Below are positions 5,147-5,952 of a DNA stretch of 5,952 nt, piece after piece. Under the pieces are notes generated by a model. That model worked only from the letters and a program-made list of their open reading frames with translations, did no database searches and was not told the origin of the DNA. The translations under genes and the position numbers were made by a program. Source of the stretch: an uncultured Christensenella sp. (lineage in GTDB: Bacteria; Bacillota; Clostridia; Christensenellales; UBA1242); the NCBI GenBank assembly GCA_905207515.1, contig CAJLLK010000050.1, positions 1-5,952 on the forward strand, in the 5' to 3' direction. The first letter of the stretch is position 1; each line of letters opens with the position of its first letter.

Positions 5147-5821
5147 ATGAGAAAATTAAATTATTTGAGTGATGAATTTATTGAAATTGACGACAAAATG
5201 GAATACAAAAATTCTGTTGATTTTTCGTCTTATTTGAAAGAAGTTGGTTGGAATGATTGCCAAGTCGGTCTTGTGGAAGGCAAAAATTCTTGGATGTATT
5301 ACAAGATAAATTTCAAGAATGGAAAAGTTATCACAATCAGAAAAGAGTCAAGTTGCCATTTAAGAAAAATCACAAACGGTTTGTTGAAAGGATGTTATTG
5401 CATCATTGAGTCTCAACAGAAAAACAACACGTTTACTTTATTGTATGTTTTTGATGAAAAAGATATTTTGAGATATCCAGAATTTAACAAAGTTTTGACG
5501 GCAGAAGAAATTGACAATCTTTTCAAAAGAGAGAACATTGAATATATGACAGCAAAACTTTTAAATAAGTTTAATATTTCAAAAAATAAACAATTTTATG
5601 AGATTTTTTGCGAAAATTTGCCACAAAATTGCTGGAAAGATGGAAAATTCAAAACAAATGTTTTAAGCTTGTTTGAAAAAATGGGTGAAGTCGAACTTTC
5701 GGACGAAACAAACAAAGAATTTATCAGAACGGACCTTTGCAAAGAGAGAGCTTTAAAATATTTTAAGAAATTGAGCAATCAAAAAGAAAGTCTAATTGCA
5801 GAAAATCGTGAAAAAATCTAA
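5147..5821 (+). CDS. Hypothetical 224-aa cytosolic protein
   Basis: I do not recognise this protein. ATG 5147 is the start: the frame is open further upstream, but that part overlaps tRNA-Pro and the promoter at 5084-5112. The ribosome site is weak. GAGAG (5136-5140) is well placed, while a better AAGGTGA (5127-5133) is 13 nt from the ATG. No signal peptide or membrane helix is seen. Residues 30-105 alternate strands and turns (for example SWMYYKINFKNGKVITIRK, with a following CYCIIES strand and TLLYVFD), suggesting a beta-rich domain. Residues 117-215 look helical and charged. Six cysteines (38, 70, 83, 85, 155, 162) and C198 are scattered without a zinc pattern. The gene is monocistronic with its own promoter and terminator. 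Codon use resembles the other genes of the window. Confidence 0.85.
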   Translation: MRKLNYLSDEFIEIDDKMEYKNSVDFSSYLKEVGWNDCQVGLVEGKNSWMYYKINFKNGKVITIRKESSCHLRKITNGLLKGCYCIIESQQKNNTFTLLYVFDEKDILRYPEFNKVLTAEEIDNLFKRENIEYMTAKLLNKFNISKNKQFYEIFCENLPQNCWKDGKFKTNVLSLFEKMGEVELSDETNKEFIRTDLCKERALKYFKKLSNQKESLIAENREKI

Positions 5822-5840
5822 AAAAATGGCAAAAAATTCA

Positions 5841-5898
5841 AAAAAATGCGCATTTTTTAACAAAAAAACAGATTTTTTCTGTTTTTTTTATTTTTTTA
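5841..5898 (+). terminator. Tandem terminator hairpins after the last gene
   Basis: The first element is a perfect 18-nt palindrome AAAAAATGCGCATTTTTT (5841-5858). The second is AAAAAAACAG/CTGTTTTTTT (5862-5871 with 5879-5888, 7-nt loop), running into a long T-rich tail. The second is the more convincing intrinsic terminator. The A and T flanks would let both work on the opposite strand too. Confidence 0.75.
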
Positions 5899-5952
5899 TT
5901 ATTTTTAATTTAAATTTGTATATGAATTATTTTTTGTCCTATTTAAATAAAG
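5899..5952. other. AT-rich end of the window, no gene seen
   Basis: Almost pure A and T. A poor -35/-10-like pair near the right edge cannot be judged without the following sequence. Confidence 0.5.

Noticed and set aside
1..5952. CRISPR array, rRNA, complete insertion sequence or integrase
   Set aside because: No regularly spaced repeats, rRNA signature, transposase or integrase motif was found on either strand.

Overview
The window is AT-rich and reads like the chromosome of a low-GC Bacillota (Firmicutes). Supporting signs are purine-rich Shine-Dalgarno sites, TTGACA-type promoters with extended -10 boxes (TGn before the -10), U-tailed hairpin terminators and tRNA genes that encode their CCA ends. 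Codon and promoter style would suit an uncultured gut-type Clostridia/Bacilli lineage, but nothing here fixes the genus. No gene is a recognisable housekeeping protein gene, so the region looks accessory.

Layout. Positions 1-110 are GC-rich and hairpin-rich and look like the tail of an unidentified RNA or gene cut by the window edge. A 209-aa orphan protein (185-814) follows, with its own promoter and terminator. Next is a two-gene operon (910-3086): a zinc-ribbon protein with two C-terminal membrane helices, then a membrane-anchored extracytoplasmic protein with a bacterial Ig-like (BIG2-type) domain. It converges on a minus-strand gene (3104-4330) through a shared bidirectional terminator. 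That minus-strand gene encodes a PP-loop/QueC-like ATPase-type protein with a four-cysteine cluster, and it carries a run of nine G near its 5' end that could switch it on and off by slippage.

Positions 4445-5026 are a tRNA island. tRNA-Asn(GTT) lies on the plus strand and tRNA-Pro(CGG) on the minus strand. Between them sit a dense cluster of hairpins (about 4607-4758), bracketed by two copies of a terminator-like sequence, and the C-terminal remnant of an XRE/Cro-CI-type repressor gene. This is the kind of debris left where mobile elements insert near tRNA genes. The window ends with a 224-aa orphan protein (5147-5821) that has a strong promoter and tandem terminator hairpins.

How the genes work together: only the zinc-ribbon/BIG2 pair is clearly co-expressed, with near-overlapping genes and likely translational coupling. 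It may form a membrane-associated pair with cytosolic and outer-surface parts. The other genes each have their own promoter. The three items most worth a second look are the G9 tract in the PP-loop gene, the PP-loop protein itself, and the hairpin cluster beside tRNA-Asn.
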